A stretch of 64,000 nucleotides of DNA from Gordonia araii NBRC 100433 (GTDB lineage Bacteria; Actinomycetota; Actinomycetes; Mycobacteriales; Mycobacteriaceae). The translations under genes and the position numbers were made by a program. Positions 17,736 to 26,850 of this stretch are shown piece by piece. The notes beneath the pieces were generated by a model that saw only the letters and a program-made list of their open reading frames with translations, did no database searches and was not told the origin of the DNA. Positions within the stretch are counted from its first letter, which is position 1. The number at the start of each line of letters is the position of its first letter. Location of the stretch: positions 93,024 through 157,023 of the forward strand of contig NZ_BAEE01000048.1 of assembly GCF_000241265.1 (NCBI RefSeq). The letters are read 5' to 3'.

Positions 17736-18791
17736 ATGAATCCCGACCTTCCACGACAGCGGCGACGCGTCGCGGCGCGGGTCACGGTGGCGGCCGCGGC
17801 GGCAGGTGTGTTGAGTATCACATTTCCAGTGCTGGTTGGCGTCGGTGACACTTCGGCAACTCCCCCGCATTCCAGCCACCACGGAGGCTCACCGGGCAGT
17901 CCGGGTTCACCGGGCGGTCCGGGTTCACCGGGCGGTCCGGGTTCCGGTAACCCGTGGGGCCAGAATCACGGTGGCAACGGCGGCTCCAACCAGGGAGGCC
18001 CCAACGGCAGCGGCGGCGGTCCCTCCGGCCCGGGCAACGGGTGGGGCCATGGACACGGCGGCGGCTACGGAGGTGGCGGCCCCAAGTGGAAGACCGGACC
18101 GCACTCCGGCCCGAGCGGCAACCAGGGAGACGGCGGCCAAGGGGGCGACGGCCAGGAGCAGAATCCCAACACCGGCGGCACCCAGAACCCGAACCCGGGC
18201 GGCACCCAGACTCCTGATCCCGGCGGCGGGAACGACGACACCACCACACCGGCACCGCCTCGTCCCGGTGGGACCGGCGGAGGCGGAGGCGGTGGCGCAC
18301 CCCGGTACAGCGGCCCCAACCAGCCTCAGCAGGCTCCCCCGACCCGCCCGAACGACCACTACTCGGGCAGCACGTTCAATCCGCAGCAGAACCGGCCGCA
18401 GCAACAGGGTCGGCCGGCACCGGGTGCACCCGCACCGAATCAGCCGCAAACACCCGCTCCCGGAACACCTGGCGCACCAGCGGCCCCGCCTGCGCCACCC
18501 GCTCCGCCCGCGCCAGGAGGGCCGAGCGGCTCCGGAGGGCCCGGCGCACCAGGCGCTCCCGGAACCCCCGGTGGACCAGGAGCGCCCGCGTATCGAGGCG
18601 GCAACGGATCAACGCCGTCGCAGTCGCCCCCTGCGCGCACCACGACCGTCGAACCGGTCGCCGCGCCCCGCATGGGCGATCTCGGCGGCATCGCCGACGG
18701 CTACACCCCGGCCATGCTGATGGCGATGTCGACTCTCGCGCTGCTGGGCAGCGGACGCTTCCTGGACGCCTTGCGCGCCATCCGCCGCTGA
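17736..18791 (+). CDS. Secreted Gly/Pro-rich collagen-like protein
   Basis: A 351-residue low-complexity protein. Residues 1-40 look like a signal peptide (basic RQRRR, then an alanine-rich hydrophobic stretch and a GDTSATPP cleavage-like region). The body is dominated by Gly, Pro, Asn and Gln, with short collagen-like GSP/GGP triplets at both ends of the low-complexity part. A C-terminal hydrophobic segment (AMLMAMSTLALLG) and a basic LRAIRR tail could anchor it. The first ATG giving a signal peptide is used; upstream in-frame sequence is non-coding in character. It may be a surface or biofilm protein, but no family is assigned. Confidence 0.65.
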   Translation: MNPDLPRQRRRVAARVTVAAAAAGVLSITFPVLVGVGDTSATPPHSSHHGGSPGSPGSPGGPGSPGGPGSGNPWGQNHGGNGGSNQGGPNGSGGGPSGPGNGWGHGHGGGYGGGGPKWKTGPHSGPSGNQGDGGQGGDGQEQNPNTGGTQNPNPGGTQTPDPGGGNDDTTTPAPPRPGGTGGGGGGGAPRYSGPNQPQQAPPTRPNDHYSGSTFNPQQNRPQQQGRPAPGAPAPNQPQTPAPGTPGAPAAPPAPPAPPAPGGPSGSGGPGAPGAPGTPGGPGAPAYRGGNGSTPSQSPPARTTTVEPVAAPRMGDLGGIADGYTPAMLMAMSTLALLGSGRFLDALRAIRR

Positions 18792-18837
18792 TCGACGACT
18801 TCGGTCGGCGCGCCGCCGGGTATCGGGGCAACCGGAC

Positions 18838-20505
18838 TCAGGCCAGCAGATCTCTCATCGTCGGTAGACGTTTCACGTCGTCGCCGTCCATCCATTCCCG
18901 CAACACCTTGGTGGCCCACACGTCGTCCTCGTTGTACTGCAGCAGGCGGGTGCGCTGAGTCTCGTCGGGCGCCGACCCGTTCAGTCCGACGGCAGCGACG
19001 TACCAGTCCATCGAGGCCGCCCCGTTCGCCTCGTCGTCGCGCCAGGTGAATCCGGCCACCGGAGCGACGCGTTTGAGGCCCTTGCCCTTGGGGCAGAAGA
19101 AGTTCGCCGAGACCGCGGCATACACGTCGACCCAACGGGGGGACGCGATGAACTCCTCGACCTCTTCTAACGACGGGATGCCGGGCAGTCCGGCGAACCG
19201 CTCGGCCGAGCCCCGCAACCAGCGGTTCTCGGCCTGCTCGGAATAGCAGTACGCCGCGAAACTCTTTCCCGCGGCTTCGGCCGCTGCCATCTCCTCGTGC
19301 AGCCACGCCCAGAACATGGCGAACGACTCCGCCTCGGCGGTCGTCGGCAGCGGGCGCCACGTGACGAACGGCCGGTACACCACGGGACGCCCCGGGTCGG
19401 TGCGGTCGGTGAGCAACGTGCCCCACAGGTAGGCGCCGTCTTCCCCGTAGCTCTCCATGTCGACATCGACTTCGACGTCAGCGCGCGCGACCGGGGTCTG
19501 CTCGGCCCGGCGCACCATGACGTCACCGGTGCGGTAACAGCGTGCGGCCGCCACCGCGTCGGCGAAGGACCCGTTGCGCCAATCGGGGGGCGGCTCATCC
19601 ACCCGACTGTCGGCCAGCTGGGTGATGGTGAAGATGCCGTTCTCCCGCAGCGTCTGTGCGACTAAGCCGTTGACGACGAGGCTGACGTCGTCGCGCGCGG
19701 TCAGGTCGGCTTCGCATTGGGGCCACCAGGGACAATCGCGGCACTCGCCGATCCTGCTCGGCTGCGTCGGCACCAGCTGGTCGACGATCGCCAGGCGCTC
19801 ATGCGTCAGCTGGGCGAACTCCTGGCGCAACGGGCCGACGTCGATCACCGCGATGCAGTCGGCGTCCATCCCGACCACCCCGGCCAGCCACTGCGTCGGT
19901 CCGCGCTCGCCCGACAGCCCGGCCTCGACGAGCATCTCCGTCAGCAGTTGCAGCCGTTGCTGGTCGCGGCGATTGGGCCGCATCGTGCGCGTCGTATCCG
20001 GCAATGGCAGCCACGTCCACAGCGGGCTCGTCAGAATCGCCCGCGGTGGCTCGTCGTCGCCGTTCTTCCGCGATGCCGCCCGTGTGACGCGGTGATTCAC
20101 CACGATCACCGGCACGTAGCCGACGCCGTCGTGGACCAGCAGTTCGCTATGGCCTCGGCGGCGTCCGGCGGCATCGTCGGGCAGCGTCGCGTTCCAGATC
20201 CAGCGCGCGCCGCGGGCCGCAGCAGCGAGTGTCTGTTCGATCCGGCGATCACGCGGTCCGTCATCGACGATGGCCAGCATCGACGACTCGTCGCTGTGGA
20301 TCGACCGCAGCAAGTCGCACACCCTCTCCCGGTGCGCGGCGGCCGCCTCTTTGCGGCGCACGACCTCCGGGGAGTCCTCGGCGACGAACCCGAGGTCGCG
20401 CGCGGCCGTGGAGTTGTCGAGCGAAAGGCGGTGCGCGCACCCGGACAGGTCACGGGCGGTCAACAACACCCCGGCCTGGCTCTGGATCACCGCGCTCACA
20501 CTCAC
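18838..20505 (-). CDS. TM0106-family RecB-like putative nuclease
   Basis: A 555-residue protein of the TM0106 group: an N-terminal RecB-like nuclease region, a cysteine cluster CRDCPWWPQC (about residues 263-272) that may bind an iron-sulfur cluster with other cysteines, and a C-terminal RNase H-like/YprB-type domain with acidic residues at VDVDMESYGED and YNEDDVWAT. It should be a DNA or RNA exonuclease, but its substrate is unknown. It uses a GTG start and ends convergently with the collagen-like gene, with only 46 bases between them. Confidence 0.8.
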   Translation of the reverse strand: MSVSAVIQSQAGVLLTARDLSGCAHRLSLDNSTAARDLGFVAEDSPEVVRRKEAAAAHRERVCDLLRSIHSDESSMLAIVDDGPRDRRIEQTLAAAARGARWIWNATLPDDAAGRRRGHSELLVHDGVGYVPVIVVNHRVTRAASRKNGDDEPPRAILTSPLWTWLPLPDTTRTMRPNRRDQQRLQLLTEMLVEAGLSGERGPTQWLAGVVGMDADCIAVIDVGPLRQEFAQLTHERLAIVDQLVPTQPSRIGECRDCPWWPQCEADLTARDDVSLVVNGLVAQTLRENGIFTITQLADSRVDEPPPDWRNGSFADAVAAARCYRTGDVMVRRAEQTPVARADVEVDVDMESYGEDGAYLWGTLLTDRTDPGRPVVYRPFVTWRPLPTTAEAESFAMFWAWLHEEMAAAEAAGKSFAAYCYSEQAENRWLRGSAERFAGLPGIPSLEEVEEFIASPRWVDVYAAVSANFFCPKGKGLKRVAPVAGFTWRDDEANGAASMDWYVAAVGLNGSAPDETQRTRLLQYNEDDVWATKVLREWMDGDDVKRLPTMRDLLA

Positions 20506-20647
20506 CGCTTTCAGCTGCTCCCCGGTTCCCCGGGAGTGCTTCTCAAGTTATCCGATCGGTCCGACGTCCAGCCCGAATGACCGCAGGCGCTGTGGAGAAC
20601 CACATCGAGCGCAGCGACGGCGACCGGCCATGATTTAGGGTGAGCGC

Positions 20648-21370
20648 ATGGGATTGTTCTCCTCGGACACGCAGAAGCCGAGCCGCGCCGAGCGCCGCGC
20701 CCAGAAGAAGGCCATGCGCAAGCGCGCCAAGTTCGAAGCCAAGTACGACGCCAAGGAGCGCCGCGCCGAGCGCAAGCGCGGCGAGCGGGCGGTCAAGCGC
20801 GACCAGCGTCGCTCCGAGAAGCGGGCCGATCGGGCCCAGAAGCGCGCACTGCGCAGCGAGACTCGCAAGTCGAAGCACGAGTCGAAAGCGGCGATCGCCG
20901 ACGCCAAGGCGCGCACCGCCGAGATCGAGGCGGCGGCAAAGAAGAAGAAGCTCACGCCGAAGAACGCGCGGCGCGCCCTGTCGATCGGCCGGGTGGTGGC
21001 ACCGGTCGCCGGGCCCCTCGTCTATCGCGGCGCGGTCGTCCTCCGCGAGAAACTCGGCGATCTGCAAGCCGCGCGCGTCGGGGTGGCACCGGAAACGCTG
21101 CGTCAGTTCTCCGGCAAGGGCGCACCGCTGGCAGCGCGAATCGCGACAACGCAGGGGTCGCTGCACAGCCTCACGCTGACCGACACCAGCCCCGATGCGG
21201 CAACTTTCGCCACGAAGATGGACGAGCGGCTCGCCAATCTGTCCGTCGCCGTCGACGCGGCTGAGTCGATGTCACCGGGGGCGCGCAAGAACGCGCACCG
21301 CGCCATCGGGAACGAACTCTCGGCGATCGACGCCGACATCCTCGCGCGACTGGGAGTTACCGCCTCCTGA
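20648..21370 (+). CDS. DUF6474-type basic coiled-coil protein
   Basis: A 240-residue protein. Residues 10-100 are extremely rich in Lys, Arg, Glu and Ala in a pattern typical of a long charged helix (KRAKFEAKYDAKERRAER). The C-terminal half (from about LTPKNARRALSIGRVVAPVAGPLVYRGA onward) is a compact helical domain with a hydrophobic segment. The pattern fits the actinobacterial DUF6474 family. No catalytic motif is visible. Binding of nucleic acid or an acidic surface is only a guess from charge. The ATG is 9 bases after a GGTGAGC-like site, and the gene is followed by a tandem repeat. Confidence 0.65.
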   Translation: MGLFSSDTQKPSRAERRAQKKAMRKRAKFEAKYDAKERRAERKRGERAVKRDQRRSEKRADRAQKRALRSETRKSKHESKAAIADAKARTAEIEAAAKKKKLTPKNARRALSIGRVVAPVAGPLVYRGAVVLREKLGDLQAARVGVAPETLRQFSGKGAPLAARIATTQGSLHSLTLTDTSPDAATFATKMDERLANLSVAVDAAESMSPGARKNAHRAIGNELSAIDADILARLGVTAS

Positions 21371-21393
21371 CGGACCCTCGGGCACGCTCCGAC

Positions 21394-21553
21394 GGTGGTC
21401 GAGTGACCGCGACGCAGGAGCGGTTGTATCGATGGTGGTCGAGTGACCGCGACGCAGGAGCGGTTGTATCGATGGTGGTCGAGTGACCGCGACGCAGGAG
21501 CGGTTGTATCGATGGTGGTCGAGTGACCGCGACGCAGGAGCGGTTGTATCGAG
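21394..21553. repeat. 40-bp tandem repeat, 4 copies (GGTGGTCGAGTG...TATCGA family)
   Basis: Four practically identical 40-base units start at 21394, 21434, 21474 and 21514. Each begins GGTGGTCGAGTGACCGCGA and ends GTATCGAT; the last ends GTATCGAGACC. The ends match the repeat at 26851-27045, so this is one interspersed family. The period is not a multiple of three and the array lies outside genes. Confidence 0.92.
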
Positions 21554-21576
21554 ACCAACGACGTCCCAGGGTCGAC

Positions 21577-22005
21577 CTACGGAACGATGACGCCGCTGTA
21601 GGCGGTGCACTGCTTCCCGTTGGGAGCCAGGCGGCACAGACGGAACTGCTTACCGTCGAAGCCGTGCAGCCGCGTCCACTGCCCCCACACCGGCGCCGAC
21701 CCGCGGCGAGCGATGGCCAGCCGCTTCCACGGCGTGCCCTTCTTCTTCCGGTATTTGACGCTGCGCTGCTCGAGGACGACGGCGCTGCGGCCCTTGTCGT
21801 GCGTGAGTAGATAGCCGCCGTTGTCCGGCGAGGCGATCGTGACCGCCCACGCCGTTCCGTACCAGTCGGCCAACCGCACCGAGGCCGCCGGATTCGGCGC
21901 GGGAAGACCGGGCAGCGCCCCGGCCGGAGCGGCGAGGCCTGCTCCGATCACCGTCGTCACGGCGACCGCAGTGCCGATCCGGCGCACGTTCGTTATGGGC
22001 ATCAT
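21577..22005 (-). CDS. Small secreted protein of unknown function
   Basis: A 142-residue protein with a clear signal peptide (basic NVRR, hydrophobic core GTAVAVTTVIGAGLAA, cleavage after GALPG or APAGA). The mature part has aromatic and basic patches (KYRKKKGTPWKRL) and two cysteines near the C-terminus that could form a disulfide. GAGGA precedes adjacent ATG codons at 22005 and 22002. No family is recognised. It lies 14 bases downstream of gabD2's stop-strand side and reads the opposite way to the DUF6474 gene, converging on the 40-bp repeats. Confidence 0.65.
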   Translation of the reverse strand: MMPITNVRRIGTAVAVTTVIGAGLAAPAGALPGLPAPNPAASVRLADWYGTAWAVTIASPDNGGYLLTHDKGRSAVVLEQRSVKYRKKKGTPWKRLAIARRGSAPVWGQWTRLHGFDGKQFRLCRLAPNGKQCTAYSGVIVP

Positions 22006-22019
22006 CGTCCTCGTTTCGA

Positions 22020-23573
22020 CTATCGGCCCGGCAGGAACTTCAAGGATTCCATGATCTTCGGAGTCAGCTTCAGGAACACGCTCTGCGGCACGCCTGGCAT
22101 GCCGTCGATGCCGATGAAGCGCTGCTCGGCGACCGTCTGCGGCTCGGTGTACTTCAGCAGGCCCTCCTCGCCGTGGCGGCGACCGACGCCGGAGATCCCC
22201 ATGCCGCCCATGGGCGCCGCCGTCGATCCCCACGCGGCCGCGTAGCCCTCGTTGATGTTGACGGTCCCGGCGCGCAACTGGTCGGCGATCGCATTAGCCT
22301 CGGCGCTGCTGCCGGCGAAGACGCTGGCGTTGAGGCCGTACTCGGTGTCGTTGGCGAGCTTGACGGCTTCGTCGACGGAGTCGACCGGGTACACGGCGAC
22401 GAGCGGACCGAAGGTCTCCGCCCGGTAGCAGGTCGCCGCATCGCTCACGCCGGTCAGCACCGTCGGCTCGAAGAAGAACGGGCCGAGGTCTTCGCGGCGC
22501 TTGCCACCGGCCAGCACCTTCGCGCCGTTCTTGACCGCGTCGTCGAGGTGCGCCTGCACCGTCTCGACCTGTGCCGCCGACGCCAGCGAGCCCATGTCGA
22601 CCGAGAAGTCGTAGGCCGCCCCGAGCTTCATGTCGTCGACGTAGGCGGCGAATCGCTTGGTGAACTCGTCGGCGATCGGCTTCTCGACGTAGATGCGCTC
22701 GATCGAGATGCACAGCTGACCCGAGTTCGAGTAGCAGGCGCGCGCCGCTCCCGGCACCGCCTGGTCGAGGTCGGCGTTCGCGGTGACGATCAGCGGGTTC
22801 TTGCCGCCCAGCTCCGCCGAGAAACCGATCAGGCGCTTGCCCGCCTGCGACGCCAGCGTGGCGCCGGTCGCCGACGACCCGGTGAACATGACGTAGTCGG
22901 TCTGCGCGACGATCTCCTGCCCGACGACGCTGCCCGGTCCCGGCACGACGGCGAACAGCTCGCGGGGCAGTCCCGCTTCGTACAGCAGCTCGGCCGCCGA
23001 GAGCGCGCAGTACGGCGTCTGGCTGTCGGGCTTGATCACGACGGCATTACCCGCGAGCAGGGCCGCCACCGCGTCCGAGACCGCCAGGGTCAGCGGATAG
23101 TTCCACGGCGAGATGACGCCGACGACGCCCTTGGGCTGGTACCGGACGCGCACGCTCGTGGCACCCGGGATCATGCCCTTGACCTTGTGCTCGGCCAGCG
23201 CCGCCGGTCCGGTGCCCGCGTAGTGACGCGCGGTGAGCGCGACGTCGAGCACCTCTTCCTGCGCGTACTGGCGGGCCTTGCCGGACTCGGCCTGGACCAT
23301 GTCCATCAGCGCGTCGGCGTCGCGGTGGACCAGGCGGGCGAACTCGAACAGGACATCCGCGCGCTGCTTCGGTGTGCGCGCCGCCCAGCCCTCCTGCGCC
23401 ACCCGTGCCGCCGCGACGGCATCCTGCAGGTCCTTCGCCGTGCCGACGGGGATCTTCGCGATCTCCTTGCCGCTGAAGGCTTCCAGGATCGGACGGGTCT
23501 TTCGCTTGGCCTTGGGGTCGATCGCGACGAGCTTGTTCAACCGGTCGAAAACGGCGGGCGAGGGTGCAGGCAT
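22020..23573 (-). CDS. gabD2: NADP+-dependent succinate-semialdehyde dehydrogenase GabD2
   Basis: A 517-residue aldehyde dehydrogenase that oxidises succinate semialdehyde to succinate. Active-site motifs are all present: NADP-binding PWNYPLT, FTGSSATG, general base Glu in FSAELGGKN, and nucleophile Cys in NSGQLCIS. It is nearly colinear with mycobacterial GabD2 (Rv1731), including the MGGMGISGVGRRHG C-terminal block and the long PGVPQSVFLKL tail. It lies 24 bases downstream of rraA on the same strand and is likely co-transcribed, linking a semialdehyde dehydrogenase to a 2-oxoacid-aldolase-type protein. Confidence 0.94.
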   Translation of the reverse strand: MPAPSPAVFDRLNKLVAIDPKAKRKTRPILEAFSGKEIAKIPVGTAKDLQDAVAAARVAQEGWAARTPKQRADVLFEFARLVHRDADALMDMVQAESGKARQYAQEEVLDVALTARHYAGTGPAALAEHKVKGMIPGATSVRVRYQPKGVVGVISPWNYPLTLAVSDAVAALLAGNAVVIKPDSQTPYCALSAAELLYEAGLPRELFAVVPGPGSVVGQEIVAQTDYVMFTGSSATGATLASQAGKRLIGFSAELGGKNPLIVTANADLDQAVPGAARACYSNSGQLCISIERIYVEKPIADEFTKRFAAYVDDMKLGAAYDFSVDMGSLASAAQVETVQAHLDDAVKNGAKVLAGGKRREDLGPFFFEPTVLTGVSDAATCYRAETFGPLVAVYPVDSVDEAVKLANDTEYGLNASVFAGSSAEANAIADQLRAGTVNINEGYAAAWGSTAAPMGGMGISGVGRRHGEEGLLKYTEPQTVAEQRFIGIDGMPGVPQSVFLKLTPKIMESLKFLPGR

Positions 23574-23597
23574 TGCGTTCTCCTAGCGGGGTTCGGA

Positions 23598-24092
23598 TTA
23601 GGCGTCGGGTGCGACGAGAACGATGCCGTCGGCATCGGAGTAGAGGGTGTCGCCCGGGCGGAACGTGACGCCGCCGAACTCGACGGGAACGTCGCGCTCG
23701 CCTGCGCCGGACTTGGTGGACTTACGCGGGTTGGTGCCCAGGGCTTTGACACCGATGTCCATGCCGTCGATGGTGGCAGCGTCGCGGATGGCACCGTTGA
23801 CGACCAATCCCACCCACCCGTGGGTGCGGGCGCGCTCGGCGATGAGGTCGCCGACCAGCGCGGTGTGCACCGACGCGTCGCCGTCGATCACCAGGACGCC
23901 GCCCGGATTGTCCTCGCCGAGGACCTCCTTGAGCAGTGCGTTGTCCTGGAAGCAGCGGACGGTCGTCACCTTCCCGACGAAGGTCTCGCGCTGACCGAAT
24001 CGGCGGAACTGGGTGTCACAGCTGCGGACATCGGATCCGATCTGGTCGACCAGGTCGGCGGTGGGGACGAATTCTGGCCCAGAGTTGGTCAT
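23598..24092 (-). CDS. rraA: RraA family protein (RNase E regulator / HMG-oxoglutarate aldolase type)
   Basis: A 164-residue RraA-family protein. Family blocks are [63 protein letters not shown] and the C-terminal SDADGIVLV. Members either bind RNase E or act as divalent-metal 4-hydroxy-4-methyl-2-oxoglutarate/oxaloacetate lyases; the NGAIRD motif with its Arg and Asp is compatible with the latter. It corresponds to Rv3853 of the ori-proximal region in mycobacteria. It is the first gene before gabD2 and divergent to the S4-domain gene. Confidence 0.92.
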   Translation of the reverse strand: MTNSGPEFVPTADLVDQIGSDVRSCDTQFRRFGQRETFVGKVTTVRCFQDNALLKEVLGEDNPGGVLVIDGDASVHTALVGDLIAERARTHGWVGLVVNGAIRDAATIDGMDIGVKALGTNPRKSTKSGAGERDVPVEFGGVTFRPGDTLYSDADGIVLVAPDA

Positions 24093-24170
24093 GAGTGAAT
24101 CCTAACCAAGTCCTACCGGCGCGTAACCCTCCGGCGCTGGGCCGGCGATCGACGGAACTAAACTGGGTAC

Positions 24171-24383
24171 ATGGACGAGGTACCCATCGACACCGATTCG
24201 ATCAAACTCGGACAGTTCTTGAAGCTGGCCAACCTCATCGACTCGGGCTCGGACGCCAAGGCGGTGATCGCCGACGGCCTTGTCCGCGTCAACGGCGACG
24301 TCGAGCGTCGCCGTGGCCGTCAACTCGTCGACGGCGACGTGGTGGAGTTCGCGCAGTATTCGGCGAAAGTGGTGGCACCCTAG
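24171..24383 (+). CDS. Small S4-type RNA-binding protein
   Basis: A 70-residue protein that is essentially one S4 domain: IKLGQFLKLANLIDSG, then KAVIADGLVRVNGDVERRRGRQLVDGDVVEF. Such YbcJ/RlbA-like single-domain proteins bind structured RNA and are implicated in ribosome function. It starts 12 bases after a TAAACT-like -10 hexamer, so its mRNA may have a very short leader. It is convergent with the cutinase gene, with 17 bases between stops. Confidence 0.88.
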   Translation: MDEVPIDTDSIKLGQFLKLANLIDSGSDAKAVIADGLVRVNGDVERRRGRQLVDGDVVEFAQYSAKVVAP

Positions 24384-24400
24384 CGCCGGTGACCGTTGGC

Positions 24401-25291
24401 TCAGCCGATCCGGTTGAGATGGTTGTGCGCCCACTGCACCGCGGTGACCCCGGGTCGGACCTCGAAGGTTCCGTAGCGGCCGTGCGCACCAGATCGCAAG
24501 AAGCTCATGAACGACGTGATCTGCTGGCGCGCTTTGGCATTCGAGAGTTCGGCAACGATCCGTCCCGGACCGCCCAGGGTCAGCATCTCGTTGAAGATCG
24601 CCGCCGCCTCGCCTGCGTAGGACAGCATCTGCTGCGGCGTCGGATTGGTGACTTGGGCGAGGAAACCAACGATCCGGGTGATGTAGTACTCGCGCGGCAC
24701 GTTGCAGTACATGTCCGACGGCTCGCAGATCGTGAACACCTTCCGGTGCAGATGGCCGAATCCGTTGAACCGCGGCCCTCCGCTGCCCTGTCCCGACAGC
24801 GGCGGTCCGATAAGTTGATCCGCCCGCGAGCGCCGCGGGTCGGCCAGCAGCACGACACCGGCGATCTGGCCAGGACGCAGCGGGGACAGCCCGGTGCCGA
24901 CTTCGGAGGCGAGGTCGCCAGCGGCGTCGGCGCCCTGGCTGTAGCCGACCAGCGCCACGCGTGTTCCCGGGCATCTGCGCGTCATCGCCAGCGCCATGCC
25001 GCGTGCGTTGTCGACGCCCTGGGCTTTGGACTTGCCGTAGACGCGCCCGCCCTTCTCGAACGGGAACGCGGTCCGGCTGTAGCTCACGTAGTCGACCCTG
25101 ATGCCCGGGCCGAGCCCGCCGGTGACGCCGCCGAGTACGCCGGGGCCCTGGGCCCACGTTCCGGCCAACCCGAGGACGTAGAGGCGCGGACAGTCACCCG
25201 GCTGGGCACTGGCCACGGGCGGCGCCGCCGCGACACCGATCGCCGCCAGCCCCGCGACTGCCAGCGCCGCACGACGAAGAATGGTTCTCAT
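24401..25291 (-). CDS. Secreted cutinase-family alpha/beta hydrolase
   Basis: A 296-residue secreted hydrolase. Residues 1-31 form a signal peptide (LRRAALAVAGLAAIGVAAAPPVASA). The mature protein has the cutinase nucleophile motif GYSQGAD and the later CEPSDMYC segment with the catalytic Asp between two cysteines. The mature start PGDCPRLYVLGL also fits. The catalytic His is expected in the following loop but is not at its most usual position, so activity needs care. The start at ATG 25291 follows GGAGGGGA. Actinobacterial relatives are esterases or phospholipases acting on envelope or host lipids. Confidence 0.88.
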   Translation of the reverse strand: MRTILRRAALAVAGLAAIGVAAAPPVASAQPGDCPRLYVLGLAGTWAQGPGVLGGVTGGLGPGIRVDYVSYSRTAFPFEKGGRVYGKSKAQGVDNARGMALAMTRRCPGTRVALVGYSQGADAAGDLASEVGTGLSPLRPGQIAGVVLLADPRRSRADQLIGPPLSGQGSGGPRFNGFGHLHRKVFTICEPSDMYCNVPREYYITRIVGFLAQVTNPTPQQMLSYAGEAAAIFNEMLTLGGPGRIVAELSNAKARQQITSFMSFLRSGAHGRYGTFEVRPGVTAVQWAHNHLNRIG

Positions 25292-25399
25292 CGCGTCCCC
25301 TCCGCACTTGGCCGTATCTCGGACGAACAACGAAATGGTAACGGCAAATGTCGCCGCGTGCCTGCCGAACGGGCTGGTCAGCGACCAGCCGGGCGGCCG

Positions 25400-26680
25400 T
25401 CAGGACCTCTTGGTGAAGCGCAGCGAGGACGTCTTGGAGGTCGGCAGTTCGTAGTCCACCGTGTTGTCGCGGACGGCCAGGACGACTTCCTGGCTCAAGC
25501 AACCCTTCCGCGGTGTGACGCTGAGCAGGCGCCCGAACACCTTGCCCGGCTCCCGTCGCTGTTCGGCGAGAGTCATGATGCACGCCTTCACCCTGCTCGA
25601 GTAGGGGTTCCCGTAGGTCACCTTCCCGTCGAACTTCAACGAGCTCTCCAACTCCAGCGTCACCGCCTGGTCGGAGTTCCAGCTCGCCGTGGACGTCCAG
25701 GTTCCTTTCAGATCCGTGGTGAACAGACCGAGGGGAATCGTGGTGAACGCGCCCTTGTCGACATCCACGGCGTCGAATCCGGACGCGGTGCCGCCCGGCG
25801 TGACGGTGACGACCTTCGACGCCGAGTAGCCGGACCACTCCCCCGAGCGCGGAACCTTCGCACCGGATTCCGGTGCACCCAGCGGCACGCCGCCGGAACA
25901 CCGCACGCGCGGCATCCCGGACGCGTCGACGAGGACGGGGGTGCCCGCCTCCAGTACCGCCTGGTACGCCTCGACCTTGCCGTCGACGTAGGAATGGGCG
26001 GCGACTTTGGTGTCGTGCAAGAGCACCAGCGAGGCCATGTTGAGCGTGTCCGCGACGACCTGGGTCGGTGACGATCCCATGACCGAGGCGAAAGCCGATC
26101 GCCGGGCGGTATCCGACTCCAAGCCGCTGACGAGGGGTCCGACTTCACAGGTCAGTCTGGTGGTCGCAGCCGCGTACAGGCCTCGGTCGGTGCCGCTGAC
26201 CGTACCGTTCCGGTCCGGCCTCCCCGACCGCTGCTTGGACCGGTCCAGAACGCTGCCGACGACGACGGCCGGCTTCCCCGAGACGAACTGTCCGGGGGCC
26301 ATCGCCGTCGATGCGAGCAGACGCGTCCCCGTGCCGAAGAAGCCGAGGTACCAGGCGCCGACCCCGACGACACCGGCCAGCAGCACGACCACCGCCATGA
26401 CCGAGACGATGATCACGCTCACGCGCCTATCCGGCGACGGTGCGGTACCGGGAGGGCCGGGCACGCCGGGTGGAACACTGCCGGGCGGCAGCTGCCCTTG
26501 GGCTCCGACCGGCTGGCCGGGATGCGGTGCCGCGTACCCGTAGCCCGGCTGCGGGGCCGGTGCCTGACCGGGCTGGGCGTAGCCGGGTGCGGGCGCGGGG
26601 CGCTGATTCCCCGGCTGCACCGGCCACTGCCCGCCGTCGGGTGCCGGAAACTGCGACCCGCCGTCTGGAAACTGACTCAT
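25400..26680 (-). CDS. Proline-rich single-pass membrane protein with DUF6777 domain
   Basis: A 426-residue protein. Residues 1-85 are cytosolic and rich in Pro, Gly and Gln (PGYAQPGQ-type repeats), residues 87-110 form one membrane helix, and the rest is extracellular. The segment LTCEVGPLVSGL ... LEAGTPVLVDASGMPRVRCSGGVPL matches the DUF6777 domain, with paired cysteines. The C-terminal quarter contains further cysteines. The function is not known. A proline-rich cytosolic tail plus an external domain is common in mycolate bacteria and may scaffold envelope proteins. The ATG at 26680 gives MSQFPDGG. Confidence 0.75.
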   Translation of the reverse strand: MSQFPDGGSQFPAPDGGQWPVQPGNQRPAPAPGYAQPGQAPAPQPGYGYAAPHPGQPVGAQGQLPPGSVPPGVPGPPGTAPSPDRRVSVIIVSVMAVVVLLAGVVGVGAWYLGFFGTGTRLLASTAMAPGQFVSGKPAVVVGSVLDRSKQRSGRPDRNGTVSGTDRGLYAAATTRLTCEVGPLVSGLESDTARRSAFASVMGSSPTQVVADTLNMASLVLLHDTKVAAHSYVDGKVEAYQAVLEAGTPVLVDASGMPRVRCSGGVPLGAPESGAKVPRSGEWSGYSASKVVTVTPGGTASGFDAVDVDKGAFTTIPLGLFTTDLKGTWTSTASWNSDQAVTLELESSLKFDGKVTYGNPYSSRVKACIMTLAEQRREPGKVFGRLLSVTPRKGCLSQEVVLAVRDNTVDYELPTSKTSSLRFTKRS

Positions 26681-26749
26681 CCCCCACCCTTCGTCGTCGC
26701 ACTGCTGCGCCGCAGTGCAGAATATCGAAGCTGCTGCCGACCCGCCGTC

Positions 26750-26845
26750 TCAGCGTCCTCCAGGTGAATCGGCCGCGAGCGCCGTCCACAATGCCTCGCG
26801 GATGACTTCGGCTTCGGGCACCGACGTATGCGGAGTTGCCGACTC
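26750..26845 (-). pseudogene. Possible C-terminal remnant of a ribbon-helix-helix antitoxin
   Basis: About 31 codons read TSVPEAEVIREALWTALAAD before a stop, resembling the last helix of CopG/Arc-type antitoxins (SEAELIREAL). The upstream part is missing: the frame runs directly into the 45-bp repeats at 26851. No toxin partner is seen. The similarity is short, so this call is tentative. Confidence 0.3.
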
Positions 26846-26850
26846 CTGCC

